From NCBI GenBank assembly GCA_934408725.1, contig CAKRVB010000055.1, forward strand, positions 1 through 7,109: a stretch of DNA of 7,109 nt, written 5' to 3'. Each line of letters starts with the position of its first letter. The first letter of the stretch is position 1. This DNA comes from an uncultured Marvinbryantia sp. GTDB lineage: Bacteria; Bacillota; Clostridia; Lachnospirales; Lachnospiraceae. Positions 1 through 7,032 of the stretch are shown here, piece by piece. A program made the position numbers and the translations under genes. The notes beneath the pieces are model-generated. The model searched no databases. It was given only the letters and a program-made list of their open reading frames with translations, and was not told the origin of the DNA.

Positions 1-2
1 TA

Positions 3-503
3 GAAAAAAAGTGGTTTTTATGTCGGACACCACAGCGGTTGTTACATATCTTCGATGAATTGTACGCTGCAAAAGGCGTGGAAGGGCGGGATTACTTCCG
101 TATCAAACTACTGGAACTTTTCTATCATATCCAGCAACTGCGGATCGAAGATCAATATGAGGCAACATATTATACCAAAGAGCAAATTGAAATCATTAAA
201 TGCATCCGTCAAGAGCTTATAGAAAATCTCGACAAGAAATTATCCATAGAAGAACTTCTGAGAAAAGAACCCATGAGTAAGGTTACATTTCAAACTATTT
301 TCAAGCAAATTTATGGTGATACGCCTTATGCGCATATCAAAAAATATAAAATGAACCTTGCGGCTGTTTATTTGCAGGATATAGATCGATCGATCACACA
401 AATAGCTGGTGAGCTTGGATATTCAAATAGCAGTAAGTTTGCGAAAGCATTCCAGGAAGTGTTTGGGATGCTTCCCAAGGATTACCGTAAAGCCAAAAAG
501 TGA
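3..503 (+). CDS. AraC-family transcriptional regulator, 3' part (5' truncated by window edge)
   Basis: This is a DNA-binding transcription regulator, probably an activator. The reading frame is open to the left edge of the window, so the true start lies outside and about 166 C-terminal residues are visible; full-length relatives are usually about 300. The last ~100 residues form the AraC double helix-turn-helix. The first HTH is around LSIEELLRKEPMSKVTF. The second, ITQIAGELGYSNSSKFAKAF, is followed by the family ending FGMLPKDYRK. The upstream part (FDELYAAKGVEGRDYFRIKLLELFYHI) is the helical linker seen in relatives, and the effector-sensing N-terminus is missing. The gene is co-oriented with the transporter operon but separated from it by a terminator, so it is probably its own unit. 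By analogy with YbtA it may activate the downstream operon; that is inference. It is clearly more AT-rich than the genes after it. Family call is firm; target and effector are unknown. Confidence 0.9.
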   Translation, partial: EKKWFLCRTPQRLLHIFDELYAAKGVEGRDYFRIKLLELFYHIQQLRIEDQYEATYYTKEQIEIIKCIRQELIENLDKKLSIEELLRKEPMSKVTFQTIFKQIYGDTPYAHIKKYKMNLAAVYLQDIDRSITQIAGELGYSNSSKFAKAFQEVFGMLPKDYRKAKK

Positions 504-524
504 TTTAACTTTTGGGCTGTTTTT
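491..524 (+). terminator. Rho-independent terminator of the AraC gene
   Basis: The left arm AGCCAAAAAGT (491-501) pairs with ACTTTTGGGCT (508-518) across a 6-base loop. Ten of eleven positions pair, with one A/G mismatch. A T-run (520-524) follows directly. The left arm includes the last codons and the first base of the TGA stop, so the regulator gene ends inside its own terminator. This separates the regulator transcript from the transporter operon. Confidence 0.8.
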
Positions 525-568
525 CTGATCTGTTTTTTCCTTTGGAGTAGTTAGAAGCTGTAAACCAA

Positions 569-607
569 TATAAAATAACAGTGTGGTTAGCTGATGCTAG
601 CTATACT
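569..607 (+). promoter_or_regulatory. Probable promoter region of the transporter operon
   Basis: A promoter is expected between the terminator and the first transporter gene. Two -10-like boxes are present: TATAAA at 569-574 (or TAAAAT at 571-576) and TATACT at 602-607. Neither has a good -35 at 16-18 bases: TTGGAG at 542-547 is 21 bases from TATAAA, and only a weak TAGTTA (548-553) sits 17 bases from TAAAAT. A weak -35 would fit an activator-dependent promoter, consistent with the AraC gene upstream. Which box is used cannot be decided by eye; the second would leave a leader of only about 20 bases. Confidence 0.4.
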
Positions 608-611
608 GCTA
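588..611. promoter_or_regulatory. Candidate operator: overlapping small inverted repeats
   Basis: Two short inverted repeats are fused end to end. TAGC-TGAT-GCTA (588-599) shares its right arm, within the palindrome GCTAGC (596-601), with TAGC-TATACT-GCTA (598-611). The two TAGC arms are 10 bases apart, one helical turn, and the second repeat encloses the TATACT box. The ribosome binding site starts 8 bases downstream. A protein bound here would cover a -10 region, so a repressor site is plausible; the DtxR-type regulator encoded at the operon end is the obvious candidate. Arms are only 4 bases, so chance remains possible. Confidence 0.35.
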
Positions 612-632
612 TTTTTTTAGGAGGTTTCTAAA

Positions 633-1244
633 ATGAAGCAAACGGTGAAGAAAAAATTCGGCATTCGTGACATTATGACGATTGCCGCAATGATGGTGAT
701 TACTTTCCTTGTCGCAATGATTATCGGCTCCGTTACGTTGCCTTTTCCAGTGGTATATCTGTACGGCTCTGCCGGTATTGATGCCTTTATCGGCGCGACC
801 TTTTATCTGGTCGCGGCGAACCGCGTCAATAAACATGGCTTGTTGTTTGCATGGGCTGCAGTCTATGGAATGATTCAAGGAGTCATGGGCTATATGTTCC
901 TGATTCCATATTTCCTGGTAGTAGCACTCATTGCTGAGCTAACCATGATTGGTAAGGATACCTATCGCAATGCTGTCCGCAACCGGATCGGCTGGACGGT
1001 CAATGCCATCGGCAACTTTGTCGGCTGCGCCGTACCGCTGTGGTGGGCCTGGGACAGCTATCAGGAAATGGCGGCAAGCAGCGGCTTTGATGCAAATACT
1101 TTGAATATGCAGCTTTCTATGGTGACTTCTCCGGCGCTGATGCTTTTAGGCGTTGCCATTACTGCGGTTCTTGCCATTCTCGGTACATTGTTCGGCCAGC
1201 GTCTGCTCAGAAAGCATTTCCAAAAAGCAGGCATTGTAGGATGA
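633..1244 (+). CDS. ECF transporter substrate-binding S component, Trep_Strep/MptD family
   Basis: A very hydrophobic 203-residue integral membrane protein. About six membrane segments are seen, near residues 13-36, 42-62, 70-90, 91-107, 119-140 and 166-190, with positively charged stretches between them (RNAVRNR at 112-118, RLLRKHFQK near the C-terminus). Size, hydropathy and the position directly before T and ATPase genes match the Trep_Strep (MptD) family of putative ECF S components, which bind the substrate in the membrane and dock on the T/ATPase module. The start is supported by AGGAGG at 619-624, 8 bases before ATG. Its stop overlaps the start of the T gene (ATGA, 1241-1244), implying coupled translation. 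The ligand of this family is not established as far as I know; context suggests a metal or metal chelate, which is inference. S components are poorly conserved, so the call rests partly on gene order. Confidence 0.85.
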   Translation: MKQTVKKKFGIRDIMTIAAMMVITFLVAMIIGSVTLPFPVVYLYGSAGIDAFIGATFYLVAANRVNKHGLLFAWAAVYGMIQGVMGYMFLIPYFLVVALIAELTMIGKDTYRNAVRNRIGWTVNAIGNFVGCAVPLWWAWDSYQEMAASSGFDANTLNMQLSMVTSPALMLLGVAITAVLAILGTLFGQRLLRKHFQKAGIVG

Positions 1245-1942
1245 TGGCCGAAGAAAAAAAGCAAAGGCGGATTGACCGGATTGACGGGCGCACAGTTCTT
1301 TTCCTGACGCTGTGCGCCTGTATCGTGACTTTTTTTGCAACAAGTTTTTTAGGGCATGGGATTTTTACCTTTTGGATTTTTTTGATCCTTTGCTGGTTCG
1401 GCTTATATAAACAAGCCCTGGGATGCTTTGCGGTCTATTTAGTGACGATTGGATGGCTGACGATCGAGACAAAGTATCAGATTAGCATCCCCTCTCCGTT
1501 ACTGCTCAGCATGATTTACAAGCTGTTGCTTCCCGCTATGCCAGCTTATCTTCTGGCTAAAATCCCGTCCGGGAAACTGACAGCCAGCCTGCGAAAAATG
1601 CCGATCCCTACCCGTATCATGCTTGTATTGATTGTCATGCTCCGTTTTGCTCCGACTGTGCTACATGAATTTGGAGAAGTCAGGGAGGCCATGAAAATTC
1701 GTGGTTTCTTAAAATCGGTTGGCAATGTTTTGAAACATCCAATGGACACATTGGAATACGCCATTGTCCCGATGGTATTTCGCTCCTTAAAGATTGCGGA
1801 CGAGTTAGCCGCTTCTGCCATAGTCAGGGGAATTGAAAGCCCCTACAAGAAAGAAAGTTACTATGTCAGCCGGATCGCTGCGCTGGATTACTTTTTGATT
1901 GTTGTCAGCGTGGGAGCTGCCGTGTGCTGCTGTCTTTTATAG
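1241..1942 (+). CDS. ECF transporter transmembrane T component (EcfT/CbiQ family)
   Basis: The 233-residue membrane scaffold that couples ATP hydrolysis to the S component. Hydrophobic segments lie near residues 18-36, 41-55, 59-76, 86-106 and 124-140, with a last one at 214-232. The cytoplasmic coupling helices carry the two family motifs, here as IRG (153-155, in REAMKIRGFLKS) and VRG (195-197, in ASAIVRGIES) instead of the textbook ARG; the essential Arg-Gly is kept in both. The LRFAPTVLHEFGEVREAMKIRG stretch, split here by residue 134-155, is characteristic of CbiQ proteins. The start overlaps the stop of the S gene; two consecutive ATG codons (1241, 1244) are possible starts and there is no strong own ribosome site, so translation is probably coupled. 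The stop TAG lies in the ribosome site of the ATPase gene. Family assignment is firm. Confidence 0.93.
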   Translation: MMAEEKKQRRIDRIDGRTVLFLTLCACIVTFFATSFLGHGIFTFWIFLILCWFGLYKQALGCFAVYLVTIGWLTIETKYQISIPSPLLLSMIYKLLLPAMPAYLLAKIPSGKLTASLRKMPIPTRIMLVLIVMLRFAPTVLHEFGEVREAMKIRGFLKSVGNVLKHPMDTLEYAIVPMVFRSLKIADELAASAIVRGIESPYKKESYYVSRIAALDYFLIVVSVGAAVCCCLL

Positions 1943-1946
1943 GAGG
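1941..1946 (+). promoter_or_regulatory. Ribosome binding site that fixes the ATPase start
   Basis: AGGAGG overlaps the TAG stop of the T gene by two bases and lies 6 bases before ATG at 1953. It decides the ATPase start against an in-frame upstream ATG at 1899, which lies inside the T gene, has no ribosome site and would add 18 residues unlike an ABC N-terminus. Another ATG at 1948 is out of frame and too close. Confidence 0.85.
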
Positions 1947-1952
1947 AATGGA

Positions 1953-3431
1953 ATGGGAAAAGAAATTATGATCCGTGACCTGACCTTTTCCTATGGCGGG
2001 AACGGAAATCAACTGGAACATATATCGTTAGACATTGTTGCCGGAGAAGTCATTGTTATGACCGGCCCATCAGGAAGCGGAAAAAGCTCTTTGACAAGAG
2101 TGATTAACGGACTGATCCCCTACTTTTACGAGGGGGAATTAAGCGGGGATGTTTTTGTGGACGGGAAACCGCTGAAAGAAATTCCGTCCTGGGAGCGCGG
2201 CAAAATCGTAGGGAATGTATTCCAAGACCCCAGGAGCCAGTTTTTTGCCAATGAGGTTGCCGGTGAGGTTGCCTTCGGCTGTGAAAACTACGGTTATTCC
2301 CATGAGGAAATTCGGAACCATGTACACCGGGCGGCGGCGGACATTAAGATTCAGGATATTCTGGATCATAGCCTGCACAGCCTGTCCTATGGAATGCGCC
2401 AGAAGGTTGCGATTGCATCGGCAGAGGCGATTGACCCGGAAATTTATGTCATGGATGAACCATCCGCCAATCTTGATATTGCATCTACTTATCGCTTTGC
2501 GGACATTATCCGCGATTTGAAACAGCAGGGAAAAACCATTATCATAGCGGAACACCGGCTTTATTATCTGATGGATCTGGCAGACCGCTTCCTGTGTGTA
2601 CAGAAAGGAAAAATTGTGCGGGAATTTACCGCACAACAAATGAAAGCTCTGACTAATAAGGAAATCCAGGCATTGGGACTTCGCACTCCTGAGCTGCATC
2701 AGATTGAGCAGACGGAAATCCCGTCTGCGGCAACCAGCGAGGTTGTTCTGGAAGTGAAAAAACTGAACCACTCTTTTGGTGAAACAATTGTAGCTAAGGA
2801 TATTGACTTTCAATGCCATCAGGGAGAAGTGATTGCCCTGATCGGCCCCAACGGAACGGGCAAAAGCACCATAGGGCGAATCTTGGCAGGGCTTTTGAAA
2901 GAGAAATCCGGCGAAGTCGTTTTATTCGGAAAGCGTTGCAGACCAAAAGGCCGCTTGGGAAAGGTCTGGTACATTCCCCAGGACTTAGACAGCCAGCTAT
3001 TCGGTGAGGATTTGCTGGACGAACTGACTACCGGCGCTGAGGTCAGCCCAGAGCGGAAACAAGCGGCGGAAGAAATCCTGGAAGTCCTGGAACTGACACC
3101 GTTTATCAAACAGCATCCCTCTACGCTGTCAGGAGGGCAAAAGCAGCGGCTGGCTCTTGGCGTAGCTCTAATGCACGAAGCGCCTATTATCATACTGGAT
3201 GAACCAACAAGTGGGCTGGACGGGACGAATATGCGAAATGTCAGCCGGATGATCCGCAAACTGGCAAAGATGGGGCGCACCATTATCGTCATTACCCATG
3301 ATGCGGAGTGTGCGCTTGCCTGCTGTGAGCGGGCAATACGCCTTGAAAATGGCTGTATTACCGATGATTTTCAAATCAGAGGAGCAGCGCTTCTTTTAGA
3401 AAAAATTGGGTATAACCAAAAGGAGGGTTAG
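1953..3431 (+). CDS. ECF transporter ATPase, two fused ATP-binding domains
   Basis: A 492-residue cytoplasmic protein with two ABC ATPase domains in tandem, joining the roles of EcfA1 and EcfA2 as in YkoD-type fusions. Domain 1 has aromatic Tyr14, Walker A GPSGSGKSS (38-46), Q-loop Gln91 in FQDPRSQFF, signature LSYGM (144-148), Walker B and catalytic Glu in VMDEP (Glu169), and switch His201. Domain 2 starts near residue 268, with Walker A GPNGTGKST (298-306), Q-loop Gln343, LSGGQ (392-396), LDEPTSGLD with catalytic Glu417, and His449. QxxDSQLF after the second Q-loop and PRSQFF after the first are typical of ECF ATPases. All catalytic residues are present in both halves, but the first signature is degenerate. 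The gene is followed after 2 bases by the first half-transporter, with AGGAGG (3421-3426) before its ATG. It should power the T/S pair encoded just upstream. Confidence 0.95.
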   Translation: MGKEIMIRDLTFSYGGNGNQLEHISLDIVAGEVIVMTGPSGSGKSSLTRVINGLIPYFYEGELSGDVFVDGKPLKEIPSWERGKIVGNVFQDPRSQFFANEVAGEVAFGCENYGYSHEEIRNHVHRAAADIKIQDILDHSLHSLSYGMRQKVAIASAEAIDPEIYVMDEPSANLDIASTYRFADIIRDLKQQGKTIIIAEHRLYYLMDLADRFLCVQKGKIVREFTAQQMKALTNKEIQALGLRTPELHQIEQTEIPSAATSEVVLEVKKLNHSFGETIVAKDIDFQCHQGEVIALIGPNGTGKSTIGRILAGLLKEKSGEVVLFGKRCRPKGRLGKVWYIPQDLDSQLFGEDLLDELTTGAEVSPERKQAAEEILEVLELTPFIKQHPSTLSGGQKQRLALGVALMHEAPIIILDEPTSGLDGTNMRNVSRMIRKLAKMGRTIIVITHDAECALACCERAIRLENGCITDDFQIRGAALLLEKIGYNQKEG

Positions 3432-3433
3432 AA

Positions 3434-5278
3434 ATGGCACAGCAAAACAAGAATCAGCCGAAGGCTAAAACCGGGCTGGCACGCTGTCTGGAATTGGCTT
3501 CAGGTCATAAAGGACTTGTGTTTCTATCAGGTTTTTTGGCGGCGCTGGCTGCAATTTGTTCTTTTGTACCTTATTTATCAATTTATTACATCATTCGGGA
3601 AATCCTGTTTGTTTACCCGGATATGTCGCTCTTGAATGTTTCTACAATCTCAACCTGGGGCTGGCTTGCCCTGGTTGGTATTTTGGGGAACATTGTATTT
3701 TACTTTTTTGCTTTACTGTGTTCTCATATTGCAGCGTTTGGAACGCTTTATGAATTGAAGGTGGCCTTTGCCGACCACATCATGCACATTCCCCTTGGGT
3801 ATCATTTGACCTTGGGCAGCGGCAAACTGAGAAAAATCATGGACGAAAACATTGAAAGCGTTGAGAAATTTATTGCTCACCAGCTCCCGGATTTTGTTGC
3901 CTCTTTGGTTGCGCCGCTTGTTCTGGTCATTATTCTTCTTAGGATCGACTGGCGGTATGGAGTGGTTTGTCTGGTCGGTATTGTTCTGGCTTTCATCGTT
4001 CAGTTTGCAGGCTTCAACGGCGAAGCAAAGGAAAAAATGCACCGCTTTCAGACCGCCCAGGAGAACATGAACAGCGCCTCTGTGGAATATGTGCGCGGTA
4101 TGCCGGAGATTAAAGCATTTAATCAGACCGCGGATTCCTTTAAGCGGTTGAGCAAATCCATTACGGACTATACCTCTTTCGTGCTGGAGTACGCATTGGG
4201 CTGGCAAAACTGTATGCCTGCATTTACCACAATCATCAACAATATTTATCTGTTTTTAATTCCGGTGGGTGTTCTGATCGGGATGCACACTACGGATTTC
4301 AGAGAGTATTCGTTGACATTCATTTTCTATCTGATTATTGTTCATGCGATTTCCGGCATCCTGAATAAGATTATGTATATCTCGGAGTCCTTTACGCAGA
4401 TTGACGGCAGTGTAGAGCGCATGGATGAAATTTTGCGTATCCCGGTTCTGCCGGAAAAGAATACCTCGGCTGTTATGCAAAACTATGACATTGCTTTTCA
4501 GGATGTCAGCTTTTCTTATGAAACGGAGTCCCAGGTCAAGGCCCTGGACCATGTTTCTTTTCTTGCGCCTCAGGGTAAGCTAACAGCCGTCGTCGGCCCT
4601 TCCGGTGGCGGGAAGAGTACGATAGCCAACCTGATCTCCCGATTTTATGATGTGACGGACGGAAGTATTCAAATCGGCGGTGTTGATATTCGGGATATTC
4701 CGCTGGATGCGCTGATGGATAAGGTGAGCTTTGTCTTTCAGGATACCTTCCTTTTTAAGCAGAGCATCTTAGACAATATCCGCATGGGAAATCCAAATGC
4801 TACGGAGAAACAGGTGATTGCGGCGGCAAAGGCAGCAAGATGCCACGCATTCATTGAGCAACTTCCAAACGGTTATCAGACTGTGATTGGAAGCACCGGC
4901 GTTCATCTCTCAGGTGGTGAACGCCAACGGATTGCCATTGCAAGGGCTATCGTAAAGGATGCCCCTATCATCGTACTGGACGAAGCAACCGCATTCAGCG
5001 ACCCGGAAAATGAGTACCTGATTCAAAAAGCCTTTGAAAAGCTGATCCAGAATAAAACGGTTGTAATGATTGCCCATCGTCTGTCTACGATTCGTAACGC
5101 TGACCAGATCCTTGTCATGGAAAAAGGACACCTGATTGAATCCGGCACCCATGACGAGTTGCTGAAGAAGGGTGGAAAATACGCACAGATGTGGAGCAGC
5201 TATACGGAGTCGATCAACTGGAAAATTAGCACCCGTTGGACTAGCTTCGCGTCGCAGGAAAGGCGGTGTGATCTATGA
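3434..5278 (+). CDS. ABC half-transporter, exporter fold, YbtP/IrtA-like (membrane domain plus ATPase)
   Basis: A 614-residue half-transporter with an N-terminal type I exporter membrane domain and a C-terminal ATPase. Six membrane segments lie near residues 27-53, 73-97, 149-170, 173-195, 255-283 and 291-315. The stretch GSGKLRKIMDENIESVEKF followed by AHQLPD in the first cytoplasmic loop is typical of the YbtP/IrtA branch, whose members import ferric siderophores despite their exporter fold. The ATPase has Walker A GPSGGGKST (388-396), Q-loop Gln436, LSGGE (492-496), Walker B with Glu517 and switch His548. The D-loop reads AFSDPENE rather than SALD. No siderophore-reductase (SIP) domain is present, unlike mycobacterial IrtA. 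The last ~20 residues are polar and do not resemble a usual ABC end. The stop overlaps the next start (ATGA, 5275-5278), which supports a co-translated heterodimer. Importer direction and siderophore substrate are inferred from family and context. Confidence 0.9.
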   Translation: MAQQNKNQPKAKTGLARCLELASGHKGLVFLSGFLAALAAICSFVPYLSIYYIIREILFVYPDMSLLNVSTISTWGWLALVGILGNIVFYFFALLCSHIAAFGTLYELKVAFADHIMHIPLGYHLTLGSGKLRKIMDENIESVEKFIAHQLPDFVASLVAPLVLVIILLRIDWRYGVVCLVGIVLAFIVQFAGFNGEAKEKMHRFQTAQENMNSASVEYVRGMPEIKAFNQTADSFKRLSKSITDYTSFVLEYALGWQNCMPAFTTIINNIYLFLIPVGVLIGMHTTDFREYSLTFIFYLIIVHAISGILNKIMYISESFTQIDGSVERMDEILRIPVLPEKNTSAVMQNYDIAFQDVSFSYETESQVKALDHVSFLAPQGKLTAVVGPSGGGKSTIANLISRFYDVTDGSIQIGGVDIRDIPLDALMDKVSFVFQDTFLFKQSILDNIRMGNPNATEKQVIAAAKAARCHAFIEQLPNGYQTVIGSTGVHLSGGERQRIAIARAIVKDAPIIVLDEATAFSDPENEYLIQKAFEKLIQNKTVVMIAHRLSTIRNADQILVMEKGHLIESGTHDELLKKGGKYAQMWSSYTESINWKISTRWTSFASQERRCDL

Positions 5279-7008
5279 GTAAGCTGAAAGAGAAATTAAT
5301 GCTGTCGGAGAAAGGCTACTCCGACCTGAAAAAAGCGATTACAGCTTGCACAATAACCAATATTGCGTTGCTGCTTCCTTCAATGGTAGCCTGCCTGCTC
5401 TTTTGGGAGCTATTGAAGCCGTTTACCGGAGAAACTATTTCATGGGTCGCACTGTGGAAGTTGCTGGGCCTGGGAGTGGTAGCGGCTATCCTGGTATTCC
5501 TGGCTGCGAAAAACGATTATAGGAAAACCTATATTGCCTCCTATAAAGAGGCCAGCACAACCAGACTTCGGATTGCAGAGCATCTTCGCAAGCTCCCTAT
5601 GAGCTTCTTTAACACGAAAGATTTATCCGATATTACCACAAACATGATGGCAGATTGCAGCAGCATGGAATCCATGCTCAGCAGTACCATTCCGCCGCTG
5701 ATTGCGAATATTATATCTGTCACATTGACCTGTATTTGTTTGGCATTTTTTGATTGGAGAATGGCCTTTGCGATTTTCTGCACAATGCCGGTTACATTCC
5801 TCATCATCTGGTGTGGACGCAAGCTACAACTCCGCCTGTTTGACAAACAGGTAGATGTGAAATTGGAGGCGTCCAGCCAGATTCAGGAATACCTGGAAGG
5901 CATCAAGATCATCAAATCCTGCGGCCTTGGCGGTTCCCGTTTCTCCACGCTGGACAAAGCACTTCAGGCCATGAGAAAAATTGCCATCAAGGTAGAACTG
6001 GCCTCTGGTATTCTGGTTCAAGGAGCCAGCCTGGTCCTGCAAGCGGGGCTTGGTATCACCATTTTCATTGGAACGGTGCTGATAACCGGCGGTCAAATCG
6101 AACTGCTCCCTCTGCTGGTGCTATTCATGTTCTCCACGCAGATTTATGGCCCGATTCTTGCCGTCCTTTCGCAGCTGACTTCTCTGTTCCACTTGGGAAC
6201 TGTCACCAACCGTATGCGTACCCTGCTGACTACACCTGCTATGGAGGGTGAGGACAAGGATGTATCTAAGTATGACATAGAACTGAAAAATGTCACCTTC
6301 GGGTATAATCAGGACGATGTTATCAAGGATGTGTCTTTCTCTATTCCCGCTGGCAGCGTAACGGCCCTGGTAGGGCCTTCCGGCAGCGGTAAAAGTACGA
6401 TTGCCAAATTGATTGCTCGCTTTTGGGATGTAAGAAAAGGCCAGATTACCCTTGGTGGTATAGATGTCAGAACCATTGAACCGGAACACTTGATGCGCTG
6501 TATGTCCTTTGTATTTCAGGATGTGACCCTGTTCAATGATACTGTTTTTAATAATATCCGCGTAGGCAACATGAACGCTACTGAGGAACAGGTCATGGCG
6601 GCGGCAAAGGCGGCATACTGTGACGAATTTATCCAGCGATTGCCGGACGGTTATCAGACTGTCCTTGGGGAAAACGGCAGCACTCTTTCCGGTGGTGAAC
6701 GTCAGAGGATTTCCATTGCCCGTGCGCTGCTGAAAGATGCCCCGATCATTCTTCTGGACGAGGCAACCGCATCCCTTGACCCGGAGAACGAGGTTTTGAT
6801 CCAGCGGGCTATTGCAAAGCTGGTGGAGGGCAAGACGGTCATTATAATTGCTCACCGGCTTCGTACCGTTGTGGATGCCGACCAAATTCTCGTTCTTGAT
6901 AACGGTAGACTGGTGGAACACGGTACACATGATGAATTGATGAAAAAGAACGGATTGTACCATAAACTGTTCCATATCCAACAGGAGAGTCTTGGTTGGG
7001 CTGTGTAA
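5275..7008 (+). CDS. ABC half-transporter, exporter fold, YbtQ/IrtB-like partner
   Basis: A 577-residue partner of the preceding half-transporter, same architecture. Membrane segments lie near residues 23-47, 57-78, 138-158, 160-180, 243-270 and 275-298, with the usual LPMSFFNTKDLSDITTNMM coupling region between the second and third. The ATPase carries Walker A GPSGSGKST (367-375), Q-loop Gln415 in VFQDVTLF, LSGGE (471-475), LLDEATASLD with catalytic Glu496, and switch His527. All catalytic residues are intact, so with its partner two competent ATP sites are expected. A ribosome site AGGCGG (5261-5266) lies 8 bases before the ATG inside the end of the previous gene. The ATPase halves of the two genes share short exact DNA matches, consistent with an old duplication. 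A 24-base gap separates it from the regulator gene. Heterodimer with the upstream product is very likely; transported molecule unknown, ferric siderophore favoured by context. Confidence 0.9.
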   Translation: MSKLKEKLMLSEKGYSDLKKAITACTITNIALLLPSMVACLLFWELLKPFTGETISWVALWKLLGLGVVAAILVFLAAKNDYRKTYIASYKEASTTRLRIAEHLRKLPMSFFNTKDLSDITTNMMADCSSMESMLSSTIPPLIANIISVTLTCICLAFFDWRMAFAIFCTMPVTFLIIWCGRKLQLRLFDKQVDVKLEASSQIQEYLEGIKIIKSCGLGGSRFSTLDKALQAMRKIAIKVELASGILVQGASLVLQAGLGITIFIGTVLITGGQIELLPLLVLFMFSTQIYGPILAVLSQLTSLFHLGTVTNRMRTLLTTPAMEGEDKDVSKYDIELKNVTFGYNQDDVIKDVSFSIPAGSVTALVGPSGSGKSTIAKLIARFWDVRKGQITLGGIDVRTIEPEHLMRCMSFVFQDVTLFNDTVFNNIRVGNMNATEEQVMAAAKAAYCDEFIQRLPDGYQTVLGENGSTLSGGERQRISIARALLKDAPIILLDEATASLDPENEVLIQRAIAKLVEGKTVIIIAHRLRTVVDADQILVLDNGRLVEHGTHDELMKKNGLYHKLFHIQQESLGWAV

Positions 7009-7032
7009 ATTGTTTTAGAAGGGAGATGTTCC

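Noticed and set aside
39..41. TTG as the start codon of the AraC gene
   Set aside because: The frame stays open to the window edge with plausible sequence before it, no ribosome site precedes the TTG, and the protein would lack the whole N-terminal domain. A truncated gene is the simpler reading.
542..574. TTGGAG plus TATAAA as a standard sigma-70/sigma-A promoter
   Set aside because: The 21-base spacing is too long for a normal promoter, so no -35 is called.
504..632. Riboswitch or attenuator before the ECF operon
   Set aside because: Apart from the terminator of the AraC gene only 4-base stems are seen; the stretch is too short and no cobalamin, TPP or other riboswitch core was recognised. 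The T-run at 612-618 follows only a 4-base stem.
1899..1952. Extended N-terminus of the fused ATPase
   Set aside because: It lies inside the T gene in another frame, lacks a ribosome site, and the extra residues are not ABC-like. AGGAGG at 1941 points to ATG 1953.
2139..2819. Minus-strand open frame (226 codons) opposite the fused ATPase
   Set aside because: Fully overlaps an intact ABC ATPase and its translation is rich in Cys, Asn and Arg without a domain; shadow frame.
6121..6981. Long minus-strand open frame (286 codons) opposite the last transporter
   Set aside because: It lies opposite a well-supported ABC gene, its translation shows no recognisable domain and it has no ribosome site; a shadow of coding bias.
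3434..7008. Half-transporters as a multidrug efflux pair
   Set aside because: Not excluded, but the GSGKLRKIMDEN and AHQLPD segments and the metalloregulator context favour the YbtPQ/IrtAB branch.
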